Origin: Acidimicrobiia bacterium
GTDB lineage: Bacteria; Acidobacteriota; Vicinamibacteria; Vicinamibacterales; CAVVIG01
Assembly (NCBI GenBank): GCA_016871175.1
Contig: VFZL01000018.1
Location: forward strand, 20,144 to 84,143
Length of the DNA: 64,000 nucleotides
Reading direction: 5' to 3'
Made by a program: the position numbers and the translations under genes. The notes below the pieces were generated by a model. It did not search any database, had not been told where the DNA came from, and saw nothing but the letters and a program-made list of their open reading frames with translations. Positions 33,212-43,987 of the stretch are shown piece after piece. Numbering within the stretch: the stretch's first letter is position 1; every line of letters starts with the position of its first letter.

Positions 33212-35389
33212 CTACTTGATGAACAGCATCTCACGGTAAGTGGCTAGCGGCCACACACCGTGCGGGATGATCGACTCGAGCGCGTCGCTGGTGTCACGCA
33301 GGGCGCTCATGGCCGGCACGACCGAGTCGCGGAAGTGCTTGGCGTGCTTCTCGGCCGATCCGCTGCCGTTGTGATCCAGTGCCTTCTGCAGCTTGTCCGT
33401 GCGCCGCTTGAACTCGTCGGTCAGCTTGACGATTGACCCCAAGAGCTTCTTGCCTTCAGCGGACTTACCGCCGGCCCCTTTCACGGCGGCCACGCTCTCC
33501 GCCACCTGTTTCTGGTACTCGAGAGCGGCCGGCAACACGTACCGGTTCGCCATCAGCACCATCAGGTTGCCCTCCACGTTGATGGTCTTGTTGTATGTCT
33601 CGACCATGATCTCGTAGCGAGCGTGCAGCTCGCGCTCGTTGAGCACTTTGTACTTCTCGAAGAGCGCGATGGTCGGCTTCGTGACGAGCTGTGGCAACGA
33701 GTCGACCGTATTCTTCAGGTTGAGCAGGCCGCGCTTGGCTGCTTCCTTCGCCCACTCCTTCGAGTAGTTGTTGCCGTTGAAGATGATCCGCTTGTTCTGC
33801 TTGACGAGCTTCGGCAGCAGGTCGGCCACGGCCGCTTCAATCGACTTGCCGCCGGCGACCGCTCTTTCGAGCATCGTCGCGACTTCGTCCAGCGATTCGG
33901 TGACGGCAATGTTCAACGCGATGTTCGGGTAGGCGATGCTTTGACCCGACGACACCGCGCGGAACTCGAACTTGTTGCCCGTGAACGCGAACGGACTCGT
34001 GCGGTTGCGGTCACCGGAATCACGCGGCAGCTTCGGCAGCACGAGCACTCCGGTATCGAGCACGCCGCCGTGCTTGGTGCTCTTGGCGCCGCCCTTCTCG
34101 AGCTGCTCGAGGATGTCGGTGAGCATGTCCCCGAGGAAGATCGAGATGATCGCAGGTGGCGCCTCGTTCGCGCCCAACCGGTGATCGTTGCCTGCGCTCG
34201 CGATGCTCGCGCGCAAGAGACCCTGCCAGCGGTTGACCGCTTGAATCACGGCACAGCAGAACACCAGGAACTGCGCGTTCTTGTGCGTGTTGGCCCCCGG
34301 TGACAGCAGGTTGTTCCCCTCCTGGTCGCTCATCGACCAGTTCAGGTGCTTGCCCGACCCGTTGACGCCCGCGAACGGCTTCTCGTGCAGCAGGCACGAC
34401 AAGCCGTACTTGGGCGCGATGCGCTTCAGGGTTTCCATCACCATCATCTGGTGATCGGTTGCGACGTTCGCGTTCTCGAAGACCGGGGCGATTTCGTACT
34501 GGCTCGGCGCCACTTCGTTGTGGCGCGTTTTCACCGGGACGCCGACCTTGTAGAGGTCAGACTCCACTTCGTTCATGCAGGCGAGGACCCGGTCTGGAAT
34601 CGCACCGAAATACTGGTCCTCGAGCTCCTGGCCCTTCGGTGGTTTGGCGCCGAAGAGCGTGCGGCCTGCGTTGATGAGATCTGGGCGCGAGAGGTAGAAG
34701 TACCGATCGATCAGGAAGTACTCCTGCTCTGGACCGCAGGTCGTCACCACACGCTCCGTTTTCGAACCGAAGAGGCGCAGAATCCGAACCGCCTGCTTGG
34801 ACAGCGCTTCCATCGAGCGCAGGAGCGGCGTCTTCTTGTCGAGCGCCTCACCGGTCCAGCTCACGAACGCCGTCGGAATGACAAGCGTCACCGCGCCGCC
34901 GCTCTTGAGCAGCCACGGCGCCGATGTTGGATCCCACGCCGTGTAGCCGCGAGCTTCGAAGGTGCTGCGCATGCCGCCCGACGGAAAACTCGACGCGTCC
35001 GGTTCACCCTTGATCAACTCCTTGCCGGAGAACTCGGCGACTGCCTTGCCGTTGGCCGTCGGGTTCAAGAACGAATCGTGCTTCTCCGCAGTGATGCCAG
35101 TGAGCGGCTGGAACCAGTGCGTGTAGTGAGTGGCGCCATGATCGACCGCCCAGTCCTTCACCGCAGCCGCGATCGCATCCGCCATCGACTGTTCGAGTGC
35201 CTCGCCATGTGTGATCGTTCGGCGCAGGCCCTGATACACGGCCTTCGGCAGCCGCTTCTCCTGCACGGTATCGTTGAAGACAAGGCTGCCGAATGTCTCC
35301 GTCGCTTTCGGACCTGCCGCTGCTTCTGATCTCCCGATCGACCAATCACGAATGGCGCTGATGGCCTCGCCCAACACTGCAGAACCCAT
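33212..35389 (-). CDS. glnN: Glutamine synthetase type III
   Basis: 725 aa; FGSLVFND...[26 protein letters not shown]; typical GSIII architecture. Confidence 0.95.
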   Translation of the reverse strand: MGSAVLGEAISAIRDWSIGRSEAAAGPKATETFGSLVFNDTVQEKRLPKAVYQGLRRTITHGEALEQSMADAIAAAVKDWAVDHGATHYTHWFQPLTGITAEKHDSFLNPTANGKAVAEFSGKELIKGEPDASSFPSGGMRSTFEARGYTAWDPTSAPWLLKSGGAVTLVIPTAFVSWTGEALDKKTPLLRSMEALSKQAVRILRLFGSKTERVVTTCGPEQEYFLIDRYFYLSRPDLINAGRTLFGAKPPKGQELEDQYFGAIPDRVLACMNEVESDLYKVGVPVKTRHNEVAPSQYEIAPVFENANVATDHQMMVMETLKRIAPKYGLSCLLHEKPFAGVNGSGKHLNWSMSDQEGNNLLSPGANTHKNAQFLVFCCAVIQAVNRWQGLLRASIASAGNDHRLGANEAPPAIISIFLGDMLTDILEQLEKGGAKSTKHGGVLDTGVLVLPKLPRDSGDRNRTSPFAFTGNKFEFRAVSSGQSIAYPNIALNIAVTESLDEVATMLERAVAGGKSIEAAVADLLPKLVKQNKRIIFNGNNYSKEWAKEAAKRGLLNLKNTVDSLPQLVTKPTIALFEKYKVLNERELHARYEIMVETYNKTINVEGNLMVLMANRYVLPAALEYQKQVAESVAAVKGAGGKSAEGKKLLGSIVKLTDEFKRRTDKLQKALDHNGSGSAEKHAKHFRDSVVPAMSALRDTSDALESIIPHGVWPLATYREMLFIK

Positions 35390-35588
35390 CGTTGTTCCCC
35401 CTTTTGGTGCGGCCGTTCAGCAGCGACACTGCGACTGTGGCTCTGAAGGACACCGATCCGATCCGCATGACGGCGGATCACGAAGCGGTTGTGAGATCCG
35501 CGATTATCACCCAACGGTGCAGATCGAGCAAGAAGATAGCGTCAGTTCGACGATTCCGGCGTCGATTCCGGCACCTTGGCAGGCGAAA

Positions 35589-35605
35589 CGTGCAGGATCT
35601 GCACG
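35589..35605. terminator. Inverted repeat CGTGCAG-GAT-CTGCACG, likely terminator of the minus-strand Nudix gene
   Basis: Perfect 7-bp arms 9 bp beyond the stop at 35615, followed on the minus strand by TTTC. Confidence 0.4.
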
Positions 35606-35614
35606 AAAAGCCGA

Positions 35615-36253
35615 TCACTCGGCAGGACGTCCCCGCCAGCCCAGTAGGCTCAGAAACTCGGCGATGACCATGGCGGTTGCGCCCCAGATCCGCGCGTCAC
35701 GAGCGACAAGCGTCGGCACTTGGAACGTTCGCTCGCCGCGATGCAGTGTCTGCCAGGTGAAGGCCCCCGGATCGAGCAGCTCGCCGACCGGAATCTCGAT
35801 CACCCGAGCGACCTCGCCGTCGGCCGGCCGGAGCAGTGGTCTCGTGTCAGAGATCCCAACGATGGGATGAAGGCGAAAGCCGCTCACCTGGATATCGACG
35901 GGCGTCAGAGCCCCGAGCGTGCGCACGCCGGCGGCGGCGAGGGCGATCTCTTCGCGCGCCTCCCTGAGCGCCGCTTGCGCGAAGGTCTCCCCGGACTCCA
36001 CCACACCGCCCGGCAGCGAGATCTGGCCGCCGTGCCGATCGAGGGTGTTCGCCCGCTGAGTCAGGACGACGTGTGCGAGGTCGTTGAGCGGAAAGACCAG
36101 CAGCAGGCCCGCGGCATGCCGCAGCCGATCGAATGTGAAGCCGGCTGGCCAATCGCGTGGCGGGATAGGCGCGAGGTGTTGCTGGGCCCTGGGCCCAGGG
36201 AGCGGCTCCAGCAGCTTCGTCTCGAGCAGCCGCCGAGCGTCGTCGTACCGCAT
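35615..36253 (-). CDS. NUDIX CoA pyrophosphatase-like protein
   Basis: LTQRANTLDRHGGQISLPGGVVESGETFAQAALREAREEIAL (UPF0035 plus Nudix box). Confidence 0.88.
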   Translation of the reverse strand: MRYDDARRLLETKLLEPLPGPRAQQHLAPIPPRDWPAGFTFDRLRHAAGLLLVFPLNDLAHVVLTQRANTLDRHGGQISLPGGVVESGETFAQAALREAREEIALAAAGVRTLGALTPVDIQVSGFRLHPIVGISDTRPLLRPADGEVARVIEIPVGELLDPGAFTWQTLHRGERTFQVPTLVARDARIWGATAMVIAEFLSLLGWRGRPAE

Positions 36254-36339
36254 GGGTCTTGACGGTAGCACTTCCAACCCTCAGCCGGGCTCAAGGCCCC
36301 CGCAAAGTTCTACGGCAGTGGGTCCCTCGGAGCGGCTTC

Positions 36340-37245
36340 TTACACCTGATTCATCTGCGCACAGCTCCTGGCCGGTGCAGGGTGTGACGTACTGGTAGCG
36401 GCGCGCGCGACCATTTCGCCGATGACCGCATAACCGGCGTCGTTAGGGTGAAAGCCGTCGTTCGAGTAGTGACCGCGATCGTAGAGGCGCGCCTCACACA
36501 TCAGATCGATCACATCGACGCCAGGGCCAGCCAAAGGGTTGATCACATCGGTCGTCATCCGGACCGAAGCTCGCTGTGCGGCCTGGCGTTGTCCAGCCGG
36601 CCCCCCGGACAGAAATGGCATGCCCGCCACGTTCGGCACGTTCAACAACACCAGACGCGCGCCGGGGGCCTGGGACCGGAGCGCGCTCAGGAGCCGTTTG
36701 AAGTCGTTGCCAAAGCTCACCACCTGTTGATCCACGTACGCGGCCGGATCATGGCCGCCCATACCCGCGCCCAGCGCGCTCGTGATGAGGTTCGTCTCGT
36801 TGGCCCCCGCGAAGACCGTGATGAGCGTTGCGTCCCTGGGGACGAACGGCGCTTCCTGGTCGATGAAGTTCCCCAGAATCGTGCGACCAAGCTGCGTGCC
36901 CAGGTCCTGGTAGCTCCGGCTGATCACGCCAGTCGGAATGCCCAGGTTGGTCACGTTGACCGTGTAGCCCTGCGCCCGCAGCGTACGCGCCGCGACAAAC
37001 ACATAACCCCGCCCATCCAAGCAGTCGGCGTACGGGACACAGGGGGCGGATGACCCCACGCCGGTGACGTCGCTGGCGCCGACGGCGGCGTAGGCAATCG
37101 TCGACCCTACTGTGGGCGCAGCCGGCGTCACGGCACAGCCGACGCTCCCAAGAACGGCCAGGGCAAGCAGAACGTTGATCCGCAAATTTGAAGCGGCCGG
37201 AAACCGGACCCCCGGGCGCCGACGGAAATACGGCTTGAAATGCAT
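36340..37245 (-). CDS. SGNH/GDSL hydrolase family protein, possibly lipoprotein
   Basis: N-terminal LALAVLGSVGCAV; blocks ITVFAGANETN and DGFHPNDAGYAVIGEMVA. Confidence 0.8.
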   Translation of the reverse strand: MHFKPYFRRRPGVRFPAASNLRINVLLALAVLGSVGCAVTPAAPTVGSTIAYAAVGASDVTGVGSSAPCVPYADCLDGRGYVFVAARTLRAQGYTVNVTNLGIPTGVISRSYQDLGTQLGRTILGNFIDQEAPFVPRDATLITVFAGANETNLITSALGAGMGGHDPAAYVDQQVVSFGNDFKRLLSALRSQAPGARLVLLNVPNVAGMPFLSGGPAGQRQAAQRASVRMTTDVINPLAGPGVDVIDLMCEARLYDRGHYSNDGFHPNDAGYAVIGEMVARAATSTSHPAPARSCAQMNQV

Positions 37246-37349
37246 GGATTGACTAGAATGGCCTCCGGCGTGGATGTGAGCGCGGGCCTTCTGTGCGGCC
37301 TGCAATTAAATCGGCACAGAGACCGCAATTCTGCACTCGTGTACCGGGC

Positions 37350-40124
37350 ATGACTTTGCTCGACCGTTTTTGGTCCCAGCCCCCGCAGGAGCATCCGGAC
37401 GTCGCGGTTCGTCTGGCTTTCTTGGCCGACCTGCCCGTTGCCGACCGGCGGACGATTGCGGAAATGGCGCGCCAGGACGCCGATCCGAAGGTCCGCCGCG
37501 CGGCTGTGGCGAAGCTGATGGATCCGGAGGCGCTAGCCAGCGTAGCACGGTCGGAGGCCGACGAATCCATCCGCGCCGCGGCGACCGACATGCTTCGAGA
37601 CATCGCGGTGCAGGCATTCGAAGGCATGACAGAGGCGGAAGAGCTGGCCGCGGTCGACGCGCTGGCCGACCCGCAGGCGCTGGCGCATGTGGTCAAGTCT
37701 GCGCCGCGCGCCTCAGTCGCCTTAAAGGCGTTGGATCGCGTGGCCGACATTCGCGTGCTTGGTTCGGTGGCCCGCCACGGGGTGTGCGAGGAAGCCCGAG
37801 TAGCCGCGCTGGTGGCCCTACATGCACGCGGGGATGCCGCCGAAATTCTTGCCGTCGCCTTGAACGGCGAGTTCAAGGAGACCGCGGCCGGCGCGGTCGA
37901 ATGGCTCACAGCACGTCACGATCTGGAACAGGTGGTCGCGCGGGCTCGGAACAAAAGCGCCGTCAAGCGGGCGCGCACCATCCTGCGGGAGATGGATGAA
38001 CGCGCCGTACGCGAGGCGGCAGAACAGGCGGCCGCCGCAGCCGAGGCGACGCGTGTGGCGGCAGAAGCACACGCGCAGGAAGTGCGAGTCGTTATGTCCG
38101 CGATGTCCAGTGATGCCCCAGTGGCTCCCACGAGCGAGGAGTTCTCGTCCGATCAGAATCTGTCGGTCTCTTCGACTGCCGATCAGATCGGAGTGGAACA
38201 GCCGGCCGAGTCGATTGCGTCCGTGTCGACCGAGGCCAAGCCCGCCGAGGCGCCGGCTGTGGATCTGGACGCACATCGCGCGCGGTTGACCGCGCTTGCA
38301 GACGAGGCGTCCGCCGCCGCGTCGCTGCCCGATCTCACCCAGTCGCGCGCCACGCTCGGCCGGTTGCGCAGTGAATGGTCGCAGCTCATAGCTGTCGCTC
38401 CCGCCGACGAGGCCACTTCTGCGCGCTTCAGCGAGGCCGACGCGGCCATCACCGCTCGTGAAGCCGCCGCGAAAGATGCGGATGTGCGGACCCGTCGGGA
38501 GGGGCTCGCACGGATGCACAACCTGCTCGGTCGCGCCGAGCAACTCAGCGTCAAGCCGGACATCACGCTCAAGGCGGCGGATCGTGTTCTCCGCGACGTT
38601 CGCGCCGCGCTGGCCGGCATCCCGCCCCTGCCGAGCCGTGCGGACTACGATGACGTCCACGGTCGCCTCAAGGCGGTCCAGGACGTGTTGGCGCCGAAGG
38701 TGAACGAGCTTCGCGAAGCGGACGAGTGGCAGAAGTGGGCGAACGTCACGATTCAGGAACAACTCTGCGCCAAGATGGAGGCGCTCGCGTCTGTTGACGA
38801 CGCCGAAGCCATAGCGCGGGACGTGCGCGAGCTGCAGCAGCAGTGGCGTGCGGCCGCCGATGTTCCACGCGACAAAGCCGATGGACTCTGGCGTCGATTC
38901 AAGACGGCGCACGACACGGCGTGGACCAAGTGCGAGGCGCACTTCGCCGCGGAGGCACGGACCCGCGCCGAGAACCTGACGAAGAAGATTGCGCTCTGCG
39001 AGCAGGCTGACGCGTTGAAGGACTCCACGAGCTGGATCGCCGCTGCCGAAGCGATCAAGAAGCTCCAAGCCGAGTGGAAGAACATCGGACCGGTCTCTCG
39101 GGGGCGCGAGAAAGCGGTCTGGGATCGCTTCCGCTCGGCGTGCGATGCATTTTTCACGCGTCGCAACGCCGACCTCGCCCAGCGCAAGGGCGTGTGGGCG
39201 GACAATCTGGCGAAGAAGGAGGCTCTCTGCGTCCGAGCCGAGGCTCTCGCCGAGTCTACTGACTGGGACACCGCGGCTGCCGAGATCAAACGCCTGCAGG
39301 CTGAGTGGAAGACCATCGGCCCCGTGAAAAAGAGCCGGTCTGAGACGATCTGGCAGCGGTTCCGAGGCGCGTGCGACAAGTTCTTCGAGCGCTACGGGCA
39401 GCGGCACAACACGGCGCGGGCCGAACGGATTGCCGCCCGAGAAGCGATCTGCGCCGAGCTCGAGGCGCTTGCCGCGGCCAACGAAGGCGCTGATGCGCCG
39501 GTGGATCTGCTGTCGACCGTGCGCAGCGTCCGGGGTCGGTGGCAGGCGGAAGTCGCGGCGCGCGGCGTTGACCTAGACCGCGCCCAGGCACTCGAGACCC
39601 GCTTCGCCGACGCCATCGCGACGCTCGCCGGACGGTGGCCGGCGTCCTTCGCCGGAAGCGACCTCGATCCGGACGCGAACCGAAAGCGGATGGAGGAGCT
39701 GGTGAAGAAGGTCGAAGGTCTTGCGGGCTCAGTGGCGGGCAGCTCGGAAGCTCAGGCCGAACTTTCACCGGTGAACAAGCTGGCGACGATGCTCAAGGAG
39801 GCATTGGCGGCGAACACCATCGGAGGAAAAGCCGATGACGAGAGCCGCATGCGTGCCATGGCCGAAGAGGTGCGCCAGGCACAGGCCGCGTGGTCGCGTC
39901 TCGGTCCAGTTCCCGACGCGGTGCGTCGACCTCTGGCCGACCGCTTCCAGCGCGCCGTCCGTCGCGTCAGCGAGCGGGTGGACGCCTCGGCACGCTCGAG
40001 CGGTCACCGACCGGCGCCTGGTCGTCCCGCGGGGCCGGCCCGTGACCGTGGTGATCGCGACAAGCGCACACGCCCACAAGGGAGCCGAGCGCCCGAGCCG
40101 GCCACCACCGAGACGGTCGGGTAG
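37350..40124 (+). CDS. DUF349 domain-containing protein with HEAT-like N-terminus
   Basis: Repeated motif AEIKRLQAEWKTIGPV(K/S)(K/R)...WQRFRGACDKFF typical of DUF349; N-terminal repeats VRRAAVAKLMDPEAL. Confidence 0.85.
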   Translation: MTLLDRFWSQPPQEHPDVAVRLAFLADLPVADRRTIAEMARQDADPKVRRAAVAKLMDPEALASVARSEADESIRAAATDMLRDIAVQAFEGMTEAEELAAVDALADPQALAHVVKSAPRASVALKALDRVADIRVLGSVARHGVCEEARVAALVALHARGDAAEILAVALNGEFKETAAGAVEWLTARHDLEQVVARARNKSAVKRARTILREMDERAVREAAEQAAAAAEATRVAAEAHAQEVRVVMSAMSSDAPVAPTSEEFSSDQNLSVSSTADQIGVEQPAESIASVSTEAKPAEAPAVDLDAHRARLTALADEASAAASLPDLTQSRATLGRLRSEWSQLIAVAPADEATSARFSEADAAITAREAAAKDADVRTRREGLARMHNLLGRAEQLSVKPDITLKAADRVLRDVRAALAGIPPLPSRADYDDVHGRLKAVQDVLAPKVNELREADEWQKWANVTIQEQLCAKMEALASVDDAEAIARDVRELQQQWRAAADVPRDKADGLWRRFKTAHDTAWTKCEAHFAAEARTRAENLTKKIALCEQADALKDSTSWIAAAEAIKKLQAEWKNIGPVSRGREKAVWDRFRSACDAFFTRRNADLAQRKGVWADNLAKKEALCVRAEALAESTDWDTAAAEIKRLQAEWKTIGPVKKSRSETIWQRFRGACDKFFERYGQRHNTARAERIAAREAICAELEALAAANEGADAPVDLLSTVRSVRGRWQAEVAARGVDLDRAQALETRFADAIATLAGRWPASFAGSDLDPDANRKRMEELVKKVEGLAGSVAGSSEAQAELSPVNKLATMLKEALAANTIGGKADDESRMRAMAEEVRQAQAAWSRLGPVPDAVRRPLADRFQRAVRRVSERVDASARSSGHRPAPGRPAGPARDRGDRDKRTRPQGSRAPEPATTETVG

Positions 40125-40134
40125 GCGAACCCGG

Positions 40135-40950
40135 CTATTTGATCGCGAGCAACTCGACGTCGAACACGAGCAGTCCGAACGGCGCGCTCTTGCCCTCGTA
40201 CGCGAGCTTCTCGGGAATCCAGAAGCGGGTCTTCTCGCCGACGACCATCAGCTGAACGCCCTCGGTCCAGCCTGCGATCACGCCGTTCAGCGGGAACGTG
40301 GCAGGCTGCCCCCGCATCACGGAGCTGTCGAACAGCTTGCCGTCCGTCGTCCAGCCCGAGTAGTGGACCGTGACTTGATTGGTCGCCCTTGGGTGCACAG
40401 TGCCTGATCCCGGCTGGAGCACCTTGTAGGCAAGGCCGCTGGCAGTCTTCTTCGCTTCGGCCGGCGGTGCCTTGACGTCAGGCGGCGCGACGGTCGGCGA
40501 CGCTCTGAACGAGATGAGCTCGACGTCGAAGACCAGCATGCCTCTGGGATCGCGCCTTCCCTGATAGGCGAGCGCCTCCGGAATCCAGAAGCGACGCGTT
40601 TCGCCAGGCACCATGAGCTGCACGCCCTCGGTCCATCCCCTGATGACGCGATCGAGGGGGAACTCGGCGGGCTCGCCGCGAGCCACCGAGCTGTCGAACA
40701 TCTTCCCGTCGGTCGTCCATCCCGTGTAATGCACTTTGATCATGTCGCTCGCACCTGGGTGTCCAGTGCCATTTCCGGGCTTGAGCACGCGCGACGCGAG
40801 TCCGCTCGCGGTCTTCGCAGCGTTCGCTGAAGGCGCGGCGACGTCGGGTGGGGCAGGAATCATTCTCGTTGTCTGTGCCTGTGTGAGCGTTGCCGCCATG
40901 ACGATCGCCGCGGCTGGAAGAGAGAGAGTGAATCGCATCGGCATCCTTTC
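40135..40950 (-). CDS. FKBP-type peptidyl-prolyl isomerase with two tandem FKBP domains, secreted
   Basis: VHYTGWTTDGKMFDSSVARGEPAEFPL and VHYSGWTTDGKLFDSSVMRGQPATFPL. Confidence 0.92.
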   Translation of the reverse strand, partial: ERMPMRFTLSLPAAAIVMAATLTQAQTTRMIPAPPDVAAPSANAAKTASGLASRVLKPGNGTGHPGASDMIKVHYTGWTTDGKMFDSSVARGEPAEFPLDRVIRGWTEGVQLMVPGETRRFWIPEALAYQGRRDPRGMLVFDVELISFRASPTVAPPDVKAPPAEAKKTASGLAYKVLQPGSGTVHPRATNQVTVHYSGWTTDGKLFDSSVMRGQPATFPLNGVIAGWTEGVQLMVVGEKTRFWIPEKLAYEGKSAPFGLLVFDVELLAIK

Positions 40951-41028
40951 GCGGACCATTCTAAACGAGTGGCGGGCCGCGCCCGCCGCCGAAGCGACGT
41001 GTGACGTGTGGTTGGCGAATACAGGCCA

Positions 41029-43878
41029 CTAGCGAGATCTGCTCTTGAGCTCTTCCAGCTTCCGTTTGAGTGCTTCCAGGCGCTGGCCGGCCTCGCCCAG
41101 GCGCCCCTCGGCGGTGAGTCGCTGGTACTCTTCGAGATCCCGCGCGGCTTGTGAGATGAGGTCGTCGTTCGACGTCGAGGTGCCCGATTCAGGCGGCACC
41201 ACCCCGGGGATCGGTGTGGGCGCTGACGGTCTTCCCGGTGGGACGAGACGTCCCGCCGCCGAGCCGAGCGTCGGCGCCTCCCCCCCAAAGAGTGACGAGA
41301 GCGCCGCCTCGAACGTCGGACCGTAGGCCAGGCGGTCCTGCAGTGCGAGCACGACGATGCGCAGTTCGGGCATCGGGCTCCGTTCCGCCTGGAGGTAGAT
41401 TGGCTCCGCGTAGAGGAGGGCGCGCCCAACGGGAATCACGATCAGCCCGCCGCGGCGTACGTTCGAGCCCTGTTGGTTCCAGAGCGATAGCTGCGCCGAG
41501 AGCTGTGGGTTCTGGTCGATGCGCGCTTCGATCTGCAGCGGGCCGTCGACCAGGCGGTTCTGCGGGAAGTGGAAGACGAGCGACGATCCGTAATTCGGTT
41601 CGTCGCTTCGACCGGCGATCCAGCCGATCAAATTGTTCCGATTCTGCGGTGTGAACGGCAGCATCTCGACGAACTCGAGCGAATCCTCACCGGGGAGCTT
41701 CATCAGGACGAAGTTCGGCTCCATCACTTGCGTGGCGTGTTCGCGCCGTTCGTTGAAGCCCACCTCCGACGCGACGCTCCAGACGTCCTCTCGGTTGTAA
41801 AACACCGACGGCTCGGTGATGTGGTAGATGCCGTACACGGCTGCCTGCAGTTCGAGCATCAGCTCGGGGTAGCGCACGTGTGATCGCAGATCCTCCGGCA
41901 TGTCCTCCCGGGCTCGGAACAGCGTGGGAAAGACCCCCCGATACGCGGCAATGATCGGATCCTCGGCGTCGTACACGTAGAAAGCCACCGTGCCGTCGTA
42001 GGCGTCGATCGTGACCTTCGCGCTGTTCCGCATGTAGTTGATTCGCCGACCGCCCAGGCGATAGTGGCGCGCATAGGGATACGACGCGGACGTCGTGTAC
42101 GCGTCCATCATCCACACGAGGCGGCCGTCCTTCGTGAGAACGATGTAGGGATCGGGATCGAGCGTCAGAAACGGCGCGAGCTCCGACACGCGATCGCGGA
42201 TGTTCCGGCGCATGAGCAGACGACTCTCGGGTGTGATGTCGTCGCTGAATGGGAGCCGCGTCAAGTCGCCCCGGTCGAGCGCAATGATGGTCCGCCGGAG
42301 GAACCCACCGAGGAGGATGCCCCCGGCGCCCTCGTACGAGCTGACGCTGTTGGTGTCGCCTTGCGGGTAGTCGAACTCCTGCTGGCGCGTCTTCACGTAC
42401 ACATCGCTGTTTGTGAGCTCGCCGAAGTAGATCTCGGGGCGGGTGACCGTGATGCCCGGATTCGTCGACTGCACGGGCATGTTGCTCACAATGAGTTCTG
42501 GCAGTCCCTCCGGCGTGAACCCGTTGACGCGATTCATCGTGATCCCGTAGCCGTGCGTGTAGATCAACCGTTGGTTGATCCAGGTGCGGCTGCTCTCCGG
42601 CAGCCGATCGACGTTCAGCTCGCGGACAGCCAACATCACCTGTCGTACGGTGCCGTCGATCTCGTAGCGGTCGATGTCGATGTCCGGGAAGTCGTAGTAC
42701 GTGCGGATCTCTTGAATCTGCCGGAGCGTATCCTGGAGGGCGCGCCAATCCCACAGCCGAATGTTCTCGAGCGTCTCCCGGTTCCGCGGCGCATCGACGG
42801 CGGCGATCCCGGGTTCGGCTGCGAAGTCGCGTTGCTCGATGCGATCGAGGGCGAACGCGCGCCGCGTCAGCTCGATGTTGTGCGTGATATAGGGGCTCTC
42901 GCGCACGAGCTGATTCGGCCCCACGATGAAGCTCGATACGTACCAACCAGCGACGTTGACGATGACGTAGCAGACGACCGCGGGCGCGACGGCCGCGATG
43001 AGCGTCGTGATGTGCGGCCGCATCACGGCACCGATCCAGGCGACAACGGCGCCGACAGCCGTCAAGAGGGCGACGATGGCCATGCCGTTGATCGTCACGT
43101 GCGCGTCGGTGTAGCCGACACCAGAGAACAGGCTCTGATCGACGTAGATCAGCGAGAAACGGGAGAGGTAAATCCGGATCGCGAACGCCAGCAGCACGAA
43201 CCCGAACGTTGCACTTACACCCCGGAGCGAGACGTCCTGGGACGCCAGGCGTCGCCTGCCCTCGAGCACGCGCGTGCCGCCGCTGAGACCGGCGTAGGCA
43301 AGCGCCGCAGCGCACGCGACGACCGCAAGGGTCATCAACCAGCCCGAGGCGAGTTCCCAGGCAGGGAGTGTGAAGAGATAGAAAGCCAGCGGTCGACCGA
43401 AGATCGGATCCGGAGCGGCGGCCGCCGTGGCGGACTCGCCAAGACTGTCCATGCCACTGTTCCAGTACAGCGCGAAGATCCGCCACTGCGCCGCCATCGC
43501 CAGTCCGGTGAGCACCGCCACGACCGTCGCCGCCCCAAGGCCAAGCAGCCTCATCACTGGTTCGATAGGCACGCGCACCGGCTGGCCGTTGACGATGATC
43601 GTTCCGCCTCCGAGATCACCCAATCGAGCCGGCTTCAGGACGACGAACGCGGCGTACAGGATGGCGAACGTAACGAGCGCAAAGGCCAGGAACACCCACG
43701 CCTGCAGGCGAAGGCTGACGAAGAAGACGTCCCCGAATCCCAGAGCGGCAAACCACAGTGACTCGACGTAAAACGAGAGCGTCGTCCCGCCGCTCACGAG
43801 CAGAAGCGCCAGTACCACCAGCGCAATCGAGCGCCCGCGTCGTCGGGGCGTTTGAGACAGCCAGTCGATCGTCGCCAT
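41029..43878 (-). CDS. UPF0182 family membrane protein
   Basis: Multiple N-terminal TM helices then YVVGPNQLV-type segment (FIVGPNQLVRESPYITHNIELTRRAFAL). Confidence 0.9.
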   Translation of the reverse strand: MATIDWLSQTPRRRGRSIALVVLALLLVSGGTTLSFYVESLWFAALGFGDVFFVSLRLQAWVFLAFALVTFAILYAAFVVLKPARLGDLGGGTIIVNGQPVRVPIEPVMRLLGLGAATVVAVLTGLAMAAQWRIFALYWNSGMDSLGESATAAAAPDPIFGRPLAFYLFTLPAWELASGWLMTLAVVACAAALAYAGLSGGTRVLEGRRRLASQDVSLRGVSATFGFVLLAFAIRIYLSRFSLIYVDQSLFSGVGYTDAHVTINGMAIVALLTAVGAVVAWIGAVMRPHITTLIAAVAPAVVCYVIVNVAGWYVSSFIVGPNQLVRESPYITHNIELTRRAFALDRIEQRDFAAEPGIAAVDAPRNRETLENIRLWDWRALQDTLRQIQEIRTYYDFPDIDIDRYEIDGTVRQVMLAVRELNVDRLPESSRTWINQRLIYTHGYGITMNRVNGFTPEGLPELIVSNMPVQSTNPGITVTRPEIYFGELTNSDVYVKTRQQEFDYPQGDTNSVSSYEGAGGILLGGFLRRTIIALDRGDLTRLPFSDDITPESRLLMRRNIRDRVSELAPFLTLDPDPYIVLTKDGRLVWMMDAYTTSASYPYARHYRLGGRRINYMRNSAKVTIDAYDGTVAFYVYDAEDPIIAAYRGVFPTLFRAREDMPEDLRSHVRYPELMLELQAAVYGIYHITEPSVFYNREDVWSVASEVGFNERREHATQVMEPNFVLMKLPGEDSLEFVEMLPFTPQNRNNLIGWIAGRSDEPNYGSSLVFHFPQNRLVDGPLQIEARIDQNPQLSAQLSLWNQQGSNVRRGGLIVIPVGRALLYAEPIYLQAERSPMPELRIVVLALQDRLAYGPTFEAALSSLFGGEAPTLGSAAGRLVPPGRPSAPTPIPGVVPPESGTSTSNDDLISQAARDLEEYQRLTAEGRLGEAGQRLEALKRKLEELKSRSR

Positions 43879-43987
43879 GTCAGGCCCGTACCTTTCCGGT
43901 GGCGCAGCCACTGCGCGCGGGCTCGCTCCGTCGATTATAGGCCGCGGCGCCGAACAGCCGTGATCCGGGTGTTATCATGAGGTCTCG

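Noticed and set aside
35589-35605. NtrC-type site upstream of glnN
   Set aside because: Arms do not match TGCACC-N5-GGTGCA; position and trailing T's fit a terminator of the Nudix gene better.
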